From: Candidatus Omnitrophota bacterium
GTDB taxonomy: Bacteria > Omnitrophota > Gorgyraeia > 2-02-FULL-51-18
Reading direction: 5' to 3'
DNA: 33,742 bases
NCBI GenBank assembly: GCA_022072175.1
Contig: JAJVIE010000020.1
Location: 7,070 to 40,811 of the forward strand
Part shown: positions 16,501-24,498 of the stretch, piece by piece
Layout of the letters: each line of letters begins with the position of its first letter
How positions within the stretch are numbered: the first letter of the stretch is position 1
The notes under the pieces: generated by a model
Database searches by the model: none
Told to the model about the DNA's origin: nothing
The model's input: only the letters and a program-made list of their open reading frames with translations
Made by a program: the position numbers and the translations under genes

Positions 16501-16828
16501 TGACTGGGCGCAGCGGCATAGTCCGTCGCCGATTGAACTGACGTTTATGGGTTGGGCGTCGGCGCTGCGCGATGTGAATTCGCTGCTGCCGCTTACGGCG
16601 CGCGCACTGAGTGGGGTTTCGCCGATGGTGCCTGCGTTCGGGAATATGCCGAACGCAGCGAGCGCGCCTGCGCTGGCGTATGCTGCGCCTGCGCGCGGTG
16701 ATATGGAACGGCGGGATTCAGATCGGCGCGTGATGATTGAGCAATTGAATGTGTATCCTGCGGACTTTGACGATTTTCTGCGCCAGTTGGAACGGCGGAC
16801 TGGAATTTCGGCGGCGATGGGAGCGTGA
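13568..16828 (+). CDS. tape measure protein
   Basis: At 1086 residues this is the longest gene in the window and it follows the G/GT chaperones. The N-terminal part has a coiled coil (about residues 95-195, QLTQKEIEQVNALKQKI and following) and the tape-measure core around residues 210-350 (AIESPFSEEDVAKSFQQAMA, GINS-like MQDLRQLMNAG). Several hydrophobic stretches follow, near 480-530 and 670-705. Two similar blocks, AAWTENWGNIRGVV and ATAWANNWGGIQDIV, mark internal repeats. At about 0.15 nm per residue it would set a tail of roughly 160 nm. It fills the tail tube and is ejected ahead of the DNA. The Shine-Dalgarno is weak. Confidence 0.93.
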   Translation: MTTTVYQYRIEVIGHDAASGPLGSVHSALGNIAQIAAGGMIANGIAGIGNALRGLAGEALSAVASHERLGMSLQSLVARELVHQSTVEKSVVVGQQRIQLTQKEIEQVNALKQKITDETLARNTLAAQMQEQKQRIIDLTARYGENGLATLTAKNRLAEMENQLGKTDAAIGKYGSQISALEQKQGKLVDVTQKVIASQMSMTEAMQKAGPAAKELVDWIQKLAIESPFSEEDVAKSFQQAMAFGFTSEKAKELTQVMIDFASATGKTGETMNLVAYALGQIRVSDHLMMQDLRQLMNAGVDVNAILNEMGYSLNDVGIKSIDSAKFLETFTKVMERDFGGAAKAQATTFSGLISSLEDIKKIGLREFFQGTFDAIKPFMVNLVGVLSSSEFRDQLRGIGTWIGQGVASAIVWLQQLAATVSALVMPALQSFFTSLQAGATPLNALHNALLTAFGPGAADALNMVFGAIQGFFDFIGAHAPAILSALEGIAAVFVGAGIVGAILGIVGAIAALANPIGLLALAVGVLAAAWTENWGNIRGVVADAWAVIQPALQELARWFTSEVLPAIQQFAATAIPALQGALGQIGNWISTVVLPALREFGAWFMSEGLPALKQFAAVAVEQLGKGLQLIATVAGQLWTAIAPVLQQIGAFLLPLLGQAMQFVTEHWQIFAGIAAVIGGILLALNAPVAAVIAAVVLLATAWANNWGGIQDIVFGAVNAISGALQGIWNALTGAVATVGSALAAVGAAVTGGWTAITGAFQAGLAAIQGVGMQIGAAINAFLLQPLMAVANWVNTYVIGVFVAFGNVVNAIVGKALEFVGAVVMNVLLPALQSLIAQVVGFVQPILAAFGAFLLGTVMPALQVVANFVSGVVTTALQGLGNIIAGAVNSALKTMNGLWTAAQGVLTQIATLIATTITAALTGVANLITGTIAPAIQGFIDGALGMLRDTLSGIAGLLESIIEFLNQMAEAIANVQLPDWAQRHSPSPIELTFMGWASALRDVNSLLPLTARALSGVSPMVPAFGNMPNAASAPALAYAAPARGDMERRDSDRRVMIEQLNVYPADFDDFLRQLERRTGISAAMGA

Positions 16829-16890
16829 GGGAGAGATAGAGGGATGGAGAGCGGGAGAGAGTGGGTGATTGGGGCACTGGGGCATTTCGA
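16825..16890 (+). repeat. GTGAGGGAGAGAT copy 2 and GGCACTGGGGCATT
   Basis: The 13-mer at 16825-16837 contains the tape measure stop codon. A purine-rich stretch and GGCACTGGGGCATTTC (16873-16888) follow. Confidence 0.75.
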
Positions 16891-16919
16891 GAAGCGTGAA
16901 ACGGCAAAGGTGAAGTGAC

Positions 16920-18344
16920 ATGGCGACGCTGTTGAAAATTTTTGTGGGCGGGGTTGAACAGGCGAATTTGAATAATTCGCCTTATTTGTTGGTGTCGTTT
17001 TATCCGAAAGAGCCGAAGCAGGATGACAAGGGCAATTATGATTTGTCCGACATCTGGGATGAGATTGTGCTGGTGGTGCGCGGGGCGTCGCGCGATGTCT
17101 GGGTGGAGAATAAAAACAAACTTGAAAATTTGTTGGTGAATGCGGCGCGGTATCAAGACCGTTTGGTTTCGTCGGCGCATGAGTTGGCGTATCAGCCGCG
17201 CGATGGGTCGTACACGCTTTACAGCGAAATCAAGGCCGGATGGGTCGAGGGTCCGCGCGAGCCGCAGACAATTGACGATTCGGGCGTGATTGCAGAGCGG
17301 GTGGTGCTGCATGTGCTGCGGCGCGCGACGTGGGAGATGACGGAGCAGACGGTCGCGCTGACGACGACGCCAAGCGACAACGGCGCAAACAATAAAGCGC
17401 TGCTGCCGACGCTGTTGGGGCAACTGCCCGCGAGGTGCTATTTGTATTTCACGATTGCGGGTGGCAACAGTGCGAACTGCAAGCGCGCGGTGGTTTCGCA
17501 GCGTACGCGCGGAACGCCATCGGCGTTCGAGCATTGGTTGAAAGTGGCAGGGATGGGAACGGGTTGGTCGGTGACAGCGGGCAGCGGAGTGGCGATTGCG
17601 GCGGATGCGAATTTTATCAGCGGCTCGAAGGCGACGTATACGCCGAGCAATACGAATTTGAATGAGATTTTGCGATGGGAATACACGCCCGCGACGCCTG
17701 CGGATACGAAAAAGCAATTCGTGGACGCGCTCGCGCTGCTGCGCTATCGGGACAATGCGGCGTCGCCGAATTTCAAGTTTCAGTTGGACTTGGGCGTGAA
17801 GGTTGGGAGCAGTTATGTGTATGCGCCTTCGACTTCGGACCCGATAAAGACGAAAATGAACGGCGGGACGACGGAGATTGGGACGTTGGATTTGGCGTTG
17901 GCGCGCGTGCCGAGCGTGGGTTCGCCTGATTTGGAAGTGGTGACGTTGGTGTATCGGCTCAAGTGTCAGGCGCTGCAAACGGGTTCGACGGTGGATGTGG
18001 ATGCGCTGGCATTGCATCCGCTTTCGGAAGCGTCGCCCGGTAAAGGGTTGGCGGTCGCGGAATTCCCTGCGGCGATTGCATCGAATCGCGTTTATTTTGA
18101 TTTTCGGACGCGGCGGGAACGCGCATATTTGGCGAACGGCAGCAGCGTGAAGTTGGTGGGCGCGAGCGATTGGATTGACGGCGGCGAGATTTTGTTGATG
18201 CCGGGGCTGGCGGAGCAATGCCTGTATTTGGGCGTGATGACGGAGGCGTCGAATAATTTCAAGCACGACAAGTCGGTGACGTTTGGAAGTGTGACACTGG
18301 TGTACAAGCCGCGGTATGTAACGGCGCGGGGGAGTACGACGTGA
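16920..18344 (+). CDS. putative distal tail protein
   Basis: This 474-residue protein lies directly after the tape measure, where siphophages encode the distal tail (Dit-like) protein linking tube and baseplate. The N terminus (LLKIFVGGVEQANLNNSPYL) is followed by a helical segment (ENKNKLENLLVNAARYQ). The rest appears beta-rich, with GWSVTAGSGVAIAADANFIS in the middle and VTFGSVTLVYKPRYVTARG at the end. The length is larger than minimal Dit proteins, suggesting extra domains. The stop overlaps the next start as GTGA. Position, rather than a motif, carries the call. Confidence 0.55.
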   Translation: MATLLKIFVGGVEQANLNNSPYLLVSFYPKEPKQDDKGNYDLSDIWDEIVLVVRGASRDVWVENKNKLENLLVNAARYQDRLVSSAHELAYQPRDGSYTLYSEIKAGWVEGPREPQTIDDSGVIAERVVLHVLRRATWEMTEQTVALTTTPSDNGANNKALLPTLLGQLPARCYLYFTIAGGNSANCKRAVVSQRTRGTPSAFEHWLKVAGMGTGWSVTAGSGVAIAADANFISGSKATYTPSNTNLNEILRWEYTPATPADTKKQFVDALALLRYRDNAASPNFKFQLDLGVKVGSSYVYAPSTSDPIKTKMNGGTTEIGTLDLALARVPSVGSPDLEVVTLVYRLKCQALQTGSTVDVDALALHPLSEASPGKGLAVAEFPAAIASNRVYFDFRTRRERAYLANGSSVKLVGASDWIDGGEILLMPGLAEQCLYLGVMTEASNNFKHDKSVTFGSVTLVYKPRYVTARGSTT

Positions 18345-20017
18345 GGCGGCTTGAGCGAGAGGGGTTTACGGTTCTGCATTATCCGAACATTTTGGATTCG
18401 GCGACCGCGCGCGCGGGCGTGAATCTGTTGACGAATGGGGATTTTGAGAACGGTTTTGCGAGTTGGACAAACAGTGGGTTCTCGTTGGTGACGAGCGTGA
18501 CGCCGCCTGTGAATGGCGCGCAGGGAGCGCAGGGGCAGAGCTCGGGAACGCCTGACACAGCGGCGGTTTCGACATTGGAATCGGCGCGCGTGACGGTCAC
18601 ATCGGGTGGGACGGTATACGCGGGCTTGTTGTTCGGCGCGGCGGAGGAAACTGGGAGCGGAGACAGTACGCCGAACAATCTGATTGTGAAGGTGCGATTC
18701 TGGGCGAACGCGGTGGGTGGTTCGGTCTTGAAAGAAGGAACGCTGTATGCTGCACCCGTCAAAGGAAACAATGACAAACTGCGGCGTAAGTTGCGAAAGT
18801 TCGAGGTGCCGGGGGCGGCGAATTATGCGTCGTTGTACATTGAGAATCGGCATTACGGCGGACCGAGCGGAACGCCTGCGGGAACGGTGGTGGATGATGC
18901 GTTCTTGGCGCGCGAGGTGATTGAAACAGCGATGAATTTGATTCACGCGCTGCCGCATCAAGTGGTGCAGAAAACAGAATCGTTTCGGAATTTGGCGTTC
19001 AGTCGGAATTATCGCGTTGGCGACAAGCAATCGAAATTTGATTTATTTGGCGACCCGGTATGGCTTTGGACTTGGTTGACAAATTCGCTTTTGCACCAAA
19101 TCAAGATTGTGTACGACAACGGCGCGCGCTTTGACGGATTGGTGTGGCGCGTGGAGGGAACGATAAATGGCGCGCCGTTTGCGGTGTCGGCGGAGGAATT
19201 GGCGAATCGGGTTTTCACGCCATATCAAAACCATGTGCGACCCTACATCGTGGAAGATGCGGACAGCATCGCGCGCTATGGAGAGATTGAGTACTGGCAC
19301 GGTGAGACGTTCGATACGCGCTGGGAGGCGCGACGCGCGGGAAAGCATCATTTGTTCTGGCACAAGGACGCGCGACCGCTGGACGATTTCCCAGAAGGGC
19401 GCAGCGGAGAGAGCCGATTGACGGTGACGTGCGTGGGTCCGTGGGCGACGCTCAAGTTTTTGTACGGAATCACGGGACCGGGGACGATGGAAGTGGCACA
19501 GGCGGTGGCAACGCACAAGTCTTCGATATTGAATCAGGTGCGCGGGCGTGGGAATGTGTTTGTTTCGAGCGATTACACGTTGGTGAATTCGCTGAATACG
19601 GTGGTGGGTCCTGCGGCGCGCAAAGAGGTGCGGAATCGGACGGCGCAGGAAGAATTGATGCGCTATTTGGGAGAGGGAACGGAAGCGGGGCTGGCGATTG
19701 TGTCGGGGGTGTGGAATCGGCAGTTTGTGTTGAAAGCGCGTCCGACGACGGTGGACTATTTTAGCGAGGTCATGGATGGCGCGGTCGTGTATTACGACGC
19801 GAGCGGTTCGGAACTGTCGCCCGTGGATGTGCTGCCCGGTCATTTTTTGCGTCGGGCACGTCCGGTGCCCGAGTGGAGTTATTTCAGCGATGCGGGGCGC
19901 GATGCAAAGGCGCGATTTTTGGAGGAGGTGGAAGTGGACGCGGAAAAGGGCACGATTGCAACGCGGGCGTTGGGCGGGGATACGGTGGATAGGCGGTTGG
20001 CGCGGGTGAAGCGGTGA
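18341..20017 (+). CDS. baseplate/tail protein with N-terminal carbohydrate-binding-like domain
   Basis: This 558-residue protein starts with GTG overlapping the previous stop. Residues about 28-195 look like a CBM4/9-type beta sandwich: NLLTNGDFENGFASWTNSG, then VTSGGTVYAGLLFGA and a closing ASLYIENRHYGG region. That opening is typical of sugar-binding modules. The rest (about 200-558) is tail-associated and contains WRVEGTINGAPFAVSAEELA and HLFWHKDARPLDDFPEGRS. In order it takes the place of the tail-hub or tail-associated protein. The sugar-binding part may help adsorption to host surface glycans. Function is inferred from order and domain pattern. Confidence 0.6.
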   Translation: MRRLEREGFTVLHYPNILDSATARAGVNLLTNGDFENGFASWTNSGFSLVTSVTPPVNGAQGAQGQSSGTPDTAAVSTLESARVTVTSGGTVYAGLLFGAAEETGSGDSTPNNLIVKVRFWANAVGGSVLKEGTLYAAPVKGNNDKLRRKLRKFEVPGAANYASLYIENRHYGGPSGTPAGTVVDDAFLAREVIETAMNLIHALPHQVVQKTESFRNLAFSRNYRVGDKQSKFDLFGDPVWLWTWLTNSLLHQIKIVYDNGARFDGLVWRVEGTINGAPFAVSAEELANRVFTPYQNHVRPYIVEDADSIARYGEIEYWHGETFDTRWEARRAGKHHLFWHKDARPLDDFPEGRSGESRLTVTCVGPWATLKFLYGITGPGTMEVAQAVATHKSSILNQVRGRGNVFVSSDYTLVNSLNTVVGPAARKEVRNRTAQEELMRYLGEGTEAGLAIVSGVWNRQFVLKARPTTVDYFSEVMDGAVVYYDASGSELSPVDVLPGHFLRRARPVPEWSYFSDAGRDAKARFLEEVEVDAEKGTIATRALGGDTVDRRLARVKR

Positions 20018-20078
20018 GGGAGAGATAGGAGAATGGAGACTGGAGATTGGAGATTGGGGCAATAGGGCATTGGGGGCG
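20014..20078 (+). repeat. GTGAGGGAGAGAT copy 3 and GGAGATT repeats
   Basis: The 13-mer at 20014-20026 contains the baseplate gene stop codon. It is followed by GGAGACTGGAGATTGGAGAT and GGGGCAATAGGGCATTGGGG before the tail fibre start. Confidence 0.75.
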
Positions 20079-20093
20079 GTGTGAGGCGAAACG

Positions 20094-23042
20094 ATGAGAC
20101 CTGAGTTTCCTTTGCGGTTGGTGTATCCGGTTGATGGGGAGTTGGAAATTAAAAAGCGCGCGGGGCATAAGTGGGCTTACGCGGGCGGAACGTCGTTGTA
20201 CTTTCAGGTGGGTGAGACAGACGACACGGATGCAGGTTCGTGGCGCGATGCGTCGGCGGCGCATCCGCTTCGGATTTCGATTTTTTATCTGGATGTTGGG
20301 ACGGAAACGATTCAGATTGCTTACTCGAATGATGGGACTGGGGAAACGAACGTTGAGACGATTGTGACGAAGGCGAATACGGGAAAACCGAAATGGTCGA
20401 AACCGTATACGCTGGCGGCGAGCGCGCGTTTTGCGAATGAGGTGTATGAGGATTTCGAGTACGCGGATTTTCGGATTGTTTCGAGCGGGCAGTTGTTTTT
20501 GAATGCGGTGCGGGTGAAAGAAACTGCACTAAAAGCTAAGGTGCAGTGGTTTATTGGGGAGGTGGATGATTCTGCGTTGGATGGGCAGACGATTACGGAT
20601 TTGCACGAGGATAAGGTTTCGGGTTGGGAAATACAGGATGGGCAGTTGTCTGCGGACAATGGGAATGTGGTGTTGAATTCGGTGACGCCGAAGATGACAT
20701 TGGGAGCGGCATCGGACTTTCTCAACGGTGCTGGCTTTTTCGTTGGCAAGAGCAGCGGTTTCTATTCGCTCCACATCGGTGACCCGGCGGGACAGTACAT
20801 GTCATTCAACGGCGCAACCGGACAGCTCTTTGTCAGCGGTACCATCGCAGGAACAATTGTTTCGGGCGGCACGGATTCCAATTCGTGGACAATCAATCAA
20901 GACCTGACGAACACGAATGTTGATTTGGTGTTTGGTCGCACGACGGGCGGCAATGGCATCATTCGTTGGGATGGCAGCGTCATCAACGTGCTGAATACGC
21001 TGCAAGAAAACGGCGTGACGGTTGTGAAAGAGAATCGCGCAATCCATACGACTGGCGCGTTGGCGGGCGGCGGCAATTTGAGCGCAGACATAACGTTCTC
21101 GCTGAACACACCCGGCACGCTTACAGTTTCTTCGAGCAACAGCGCGGCGACGAATCATACGCACGCTATCACATCTTCCAGCAATCCGAACGCGGCGGCG
21201 AGTTTGTTGGCGACGGATGCGAGCGGCTTTCTCACGCTGGTAAAACTGAAAACAGATACGATTGAGGACAAGAGTGGCGGGAACCTGACAATTGCGCCTG
21301 CGGGCGACGTTGTATTCAACCCGACTGGCAAAGACTTGTTGCCGACCATGAACTATGACCTCAATATCGGTGCGCTGTCGAAAAAATATCTGACCCTGCA
21401 CGCTGCGGAATTGTGGGTCGAGACGCTTGTGGCGCAAAACACGTTGGCGACGATTGGCGGGCGAATTTTGGTTTTGCCAACCAACATTTTGATTGCGGAC
21501 TGCGCGCCTGCGGCGACGACGATTGATGTCAAATACAACAATCTCGCAAACGGCGACAGGATTTATTTGGAAGCGAACGGCGCGGTTGAATTTATGGCGG
21601 TCACGTCGGGTGCCTCTGCAATCAGCGGGGGGTATCGCTACAGTGTGACGCGCAATCTGGACAGCAGCGGCGCAGACCAATGGTATGCGGGCGATGCGGT
21701 GGCGAACACCGGGCAGACGGGCAACGGGTTCATTGATTTGTATTCGGTGCGGGGGGTGAAGGCGTCGAGTGAGAAAGGTCCGACGATTGTCGGAAACATT
21801 CGCAATTCGTCAAACTACAACGATTGGACGCCGCATTGGGCGATTGGCAATCTGGATGGGTTGTATGGATACTCTGGCACGACGCCGGGCGCGGCATTTG
21901 GAAAATACGCGAGCGGCAAGCCGAATCTTTCGGTTGACGATACAAACGGTATTCGCATCAGGCAATTCACGACGGTTCTTGGACAGTGGGACACGAGCGG
22001 CAATATCACGGTCGGCGAAGTGGGCGCATCGAAATCGAATGTGTATATCACGTCGAACAAGGTGCAACTGCGAACAAACACGACGGTCAATCTGGAGTTG
22101 GATACGACGGGCAAAATCATCGTCGGTGAGGTGGCGAACTCGAAAGCGCGCATGGAAATCAGTGCTGGCGCGGTCAGCGGCATCGCACGGTCGGCGGGCG
22201 GCGCCGACGCGACATATTTCAACATCGCAACGAGTGGGAATGTGACGCTCGGCGCCGTGGCGACGAATCAAGGCAACGCGTTTTGGAATAATACGAACAA
22301 ACGGCTGGAATTTCGCGGCGGTTCGGGTGGCACGGTTGTGCAGGCATACGTTGACACGAACGGCGCAATCATGGCGGGCGGATATACGGGGATTGATGCA
22401 AATGGAATAGGAATCATCCCAACTACCTATGCGGACGACCCGCGAGCATATAAATTCGTTAGTAGTCTCGGCGGAACTGTATATGGAGGAATGTACTACT
22501 ACACAGACGCATCCACGTATGGGACAATTGGTGTGAGCGCCAAGTCTATTGCTGGATTTGATGCGATAGCGTCGTTGAATTCTAACGCTCCCACTGGCAA
22601 AACGGCGATTGTAAATATCACAGCGAACGGAAATGGCATTGTGGGCGCAGCCATTTCACTGTATCATTCGTCCACTTCGAGAACTATTAGTTTTACCGGG
22701 GACGCGTCGTTCGCCAACAGTTTTGGAATGGATACGGTATCCTACACCCCGTCAGCCGGCACGAAAAACGATGTGAGCGTGGCGGATAACGCTAGTATCA
22801 TTGAAGCGAATCCGAGCGGTAATATCACCATCACCGGTTTCACCGGCGGGTATAGTGGGAAAATTTTGATTATTGTCAATATCTCATCAAACAACATCAC
22901 GCTGAACAATCAGGATACAGGCAGCGGCGCCACCCGCCGCATGGTGATGGGAGACGGGGCGAACAAAACGATAAAGGCGGCAGGGAGCGCGACATTTGTG
23001 TATGTCGCGTCACGCTGGCGGTTGGTTTCGATTGACGCGTAG
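20094..23042 (+). CDS. tail fibre / receptor-binding protein
   Basis: This is a 982-residue, Gly/Ser/Thr/Asn-rich protein with many short beta repeats. The N terminus (about 1-130) should attach to the tail. The middle has fibre-like repeats (ALAGGGNLSADITFSLNTPG, SSSNPNAAASLLATDASGFL) and repeated GNITVGEV / GKIIVGEV / GNVTLGAV segments at about 640-730. The end (about 900-982, NITITGFTGGYSGKILIIV and RWRLVSIDA) looks like a head or tip domain. No enzymatic motif is seen. Codon choice changes along the gene: the 3' third uses more A/T-ending codons than the neighbours, suggesting exchange of receptor-binding parts. Confidence 0.8.
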   Translation: MRPEFPLRLVYPVDGELEIKKRAGHKWAYAGGTSLYFQVGETDDTDAGSWRDASAAHPLRISIFYLDVGTETIQIAYSNDGTGETNVETIVTKANTGKPKWSKPYTLAASARFANEVYEDFEYADFRIVSSGQLFLNAVRVKETALKAKVQWFIGEVDDSALDGQTITDLHEDKVSGWEIQDGQLSADNGNVVLNSVTPKMTLGAASDFLNGAGFFVGKSSGFYSLHIGDPAGQYMSFNGATGQLFVSGTIAGTIVSGGTDSNSWTINQDLTNTNVDLVFGRTTGGNGIIRWDGSVINVLNTLQENGVTVVKENRAIHTTGALAGGGNLSADITFSLNTPGTLTVSSSNSAATNHTHAITSSSNPNAAASLLATDASGFLTLVKLKTDTIEDKSGGNLTIAPAGDVVFNPTGKDLLPTMNYDLNIGALSKKYLTLHAAELWVETLVAQNTLATIGGRILVLPTNILIADCAPAATTIDVKYNNLANGDRIYLEANGAVEFMAVTSGASAISGGYRYSVTRNLDSSGADQWYAGDAVANTGQTGNGFIDLYSVRGVKASSEKGPTIVGNIRNSSNYNDWTPHWAIGNLDGLYGYSGTTPGAAFGKYASGKPNLSVDDTNGIRIRQFTTVLGQWDTSGNITVGEVGASKSNVYITSNKVQLRTNTTVNLELDTTGKIIVGEVANSKARMEISAGAVSGIARSAGGADATYFNIATSGNVTLGAVATNQGNAFWNNTNKRLEFRGGSGGTVVQAYVDTNGAIMAGGYTGIDANGIGIIPTTYADDPRAYKFVSSLGGTVYGGMYYYTDASTYGTIGVSAKSIAGFDAIASLNSNAPTGKTAIVNITANGNGIVGAAISLYHSSTSRTISFTGDASFANSFGMDTVSYTPSAGTKNDVSVADNASIIEANPSGNITITGFTGGYSGKILIIVNISSNNITLNNQDTGSGATRRMVMGDGANKTIKAAGSATFVYVASRWRLVSIDA

Positions 23043-23068
23043 CCGCCGTATGCAGAGGAGAGAATTGA

Positions 23069-23371
23069 ATGAGCAAAAAACGAGTGATACAGCGGAAAGC
23101 GGCACGCGCGATTTCCAATGCAACACCGCAGGTCGAGCCAACCCGCAGCGCGTTTTCGATTGTCATCACGTTTGACCCGGCGCGCCCGCAAACGGCGAAT
23201 GTGAATGTGATGCCGCTTGGCGGGGATGATAGCGGCGCGCACATTGACGACGTGGTGACGGCGCTGCGGATGGGATACGAGCAGGCACTGATTCAAAAAG
23301 GGGCGTGGCTGCTGCAACAGCAATTGGCTGCACAGCAATCTGTGAGCGAGGGAAATGGCGGGCAAGGGTAG
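23069..23371 (+). CDS. small protein after the tail fibre, unknown
   Basis: This 100-residue protein has a basic N terminus (SKKRVIQRKAARA), then SAFSIVITFDPARPQTANVN, a helical segment (IDDVVTALRMGYEQALIQKG) and a Gln-rich end. GAGGAGAG before the ATG is a good Shine-Dalgarno. It is the last gene of the late operon. A tail fibre chaperone would fit this place, but nothing in the sequence proves it. Confidence 0.5.
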   Translation: MSKKRVIQRKAARAISNATPQVEPTRSAFSIVITFDPARPQTANVNVMPLGGDDSGAHIDDVVTALRMGYEQALIQKGAWLLQQQLAAQQSVSEGNGGQG

Positions 23372-23401
23372 AGCGCGCCCGCGACATAGACCGGTTCGCC
23401 G

Positions 23402-23485
23402 CATTATGCGCGGGCGCGCACGATGGTATGGGAACCCATGCCGCGCAGTATACCCCACTTGGGTATATCTGGCAAACCATTATGC
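23402..23485. other. inverted repeats between converging operons (possible att site or terminator)
   Basis: GGTATGGG-AA-CCCATGCC (23425-23442, one mismatch) and TATACCC-CACTT-GGGTATA (23449-23467, perfect) are flanked by direct repeats CATTATGC (23402-23409 and 23478-23485). The stretch lies between the last late gene and the 3' end of the integrase. It could serve as a bidirectional terminator or a recombinase core site. No strong T-tract is present. Confidence 0.45.
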
Positions 23486-24436
23486 AAAGGCGGCTCGATG
23501 GGCGGCGGCGAGGCGGCGCTGGGAAACTTTGGCATAGATGCGCGTGGTGGCAGGGGACGCATGACCGAGCGCGTCCTGAACAATGGCGAGGTCGCCGCTG
23601 GATTCGAGCAGGTGGGTGGCGAACCAATGGCGGAATTTGTGCGGCGTATAGCGCAGGTCAATGTTGGCGCGGTCCGCGAGTTGGACAAAGATGCGCTGAA
23701 TTTGGCGCGTGGTGAGAGTTGGTCGGCTGCCGTTTGTGCGACGGGAATGGGCACAGAGGACGGGGAGTTCGGCAAGCGCGCGTCCTTGTTCGCCGTCGTG
23801 ACGGAGTTTGAGATAGGATTGGAGGGCAGTCCATGCGGGTTCAGAAAAGAAAACAATTCGTTCTTTGTTGCGTTTGCCGATGACGCGGGCGGATTTGGAG
23901 CGGTAATCCAAGTCGCCGCGTTTTATTTTTACAAGTTCGCCGACGCGCATCCCTGATGAACGGAGCATTTCGAGGATGGCAATGTTGCGCGCGCGGCGGA
24001 GTTCGGCGTTGCGATGGTCACACGCGGGTTTGTCGGGAATGGGTTCGTCCTGTGCGGCTTGGGTGAGGGCGTTGATGAATTCGTCGGTGGGAAGGATGGG
24101 GAGACGCTGCTCGGCGCGGCGATAGGCTGCAGGGATGGCGAACAAGCGTTCGGATTCGGCGGCGTCGAGGACGATGAGCCGATGCTGCAAGGCGTAATGG
24201 CAAAAGGCAATGATGGCGGCGAGATATGCGCTGCTCGTGGAGGGGGCGAAGGTTTTCTCGCTCGTCAGGGCTTTTGCAAAGGACTCGACAGCGTCGGCGG
24301 ATAGGGCAGTGGTGTCAATGTCGCCGAGATGCACGATGAGTTTACGGAGCGCGACGGCGTAGGATGTGGCGGTGCGCGGTGATTTGGTGTTGTGAAGATA
24401 TTGGATGAAAGCGTCGGTTGCGGATTGGAGGTTCAT
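23480..24436 (-). CDS. tyrosine recombinase / integrase, XerC/XerD-like
   Basis: This 318-residue enzyme has an N-terminal SAM-like core-binding domain (about 1-90) and a C-terminal catalytic domain. The active-site set is complete: Arg164 in SSGMRVGEL, Lys191 in GKRNKERIV, His266 and Arg269 in TPHKFRHWFATHLLE, His292 in ALGHASPATT and nucleophile Tyr301 in RIYAKVS. It lacks an extra arm-binding domain, like XerC/D. It should integrate and excise the phage genome or resolve dimers. It is the last gene of the minus-strand region. A dif-like palindrome lies 63 bp upstream of its start. No good Shine-Dalgarno is visible before the ATG. Confidence 0.93.
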   Translation of the reverse strand: MNLQSATDAFIQYLHNTKSPRTATSYAVALRKLIVHLGDIDTTALSADAVESFAKALTSEKTFAPSTSSAYLAAIIAFCHYALQHRLIVLDAAESERLFAIPAAYRRAEQRLPILPTDEFINALTQAAQDEPIPDKPACDHRNAELRRARNIAILEMLRSSGMRVGELVKIKRGDLDYRSKSARVIGKRNKERIVFFSEPAWTALQSYLKLRHDGEQGRALAELPVLCAHSRRTNGSRPTLTTRQIQRIFVQLADRANIDLRYTPHKFRHWFATHLLESSGDLAIVQDALGHASPATTRIYAKVSQRRLAAAHRAAFA

Positions 24437-24439
24437 AAT

Positions 24440-24480
24440 TGTTGGGTGATTAGGTCATTCGGGCATTGGGTGATTTGGGC
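24440..24480 (+). repeat. spacer module upstream of the integrase
   Basis: GGGTGATTAGGTCATTCGGG and GGGCATTGGGTGATTTGGG repeat the late-gene spacer theme; GGGCATTGGGTGATTTG also occurs at about 6987-7004. Its orientation is the same as in the plus-strand gaps although the adjacent gene is on the minus strand. Confidence 0.65.
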
Positions 24481-24498
24481 TGGCGCGTTTTGGGTGTT

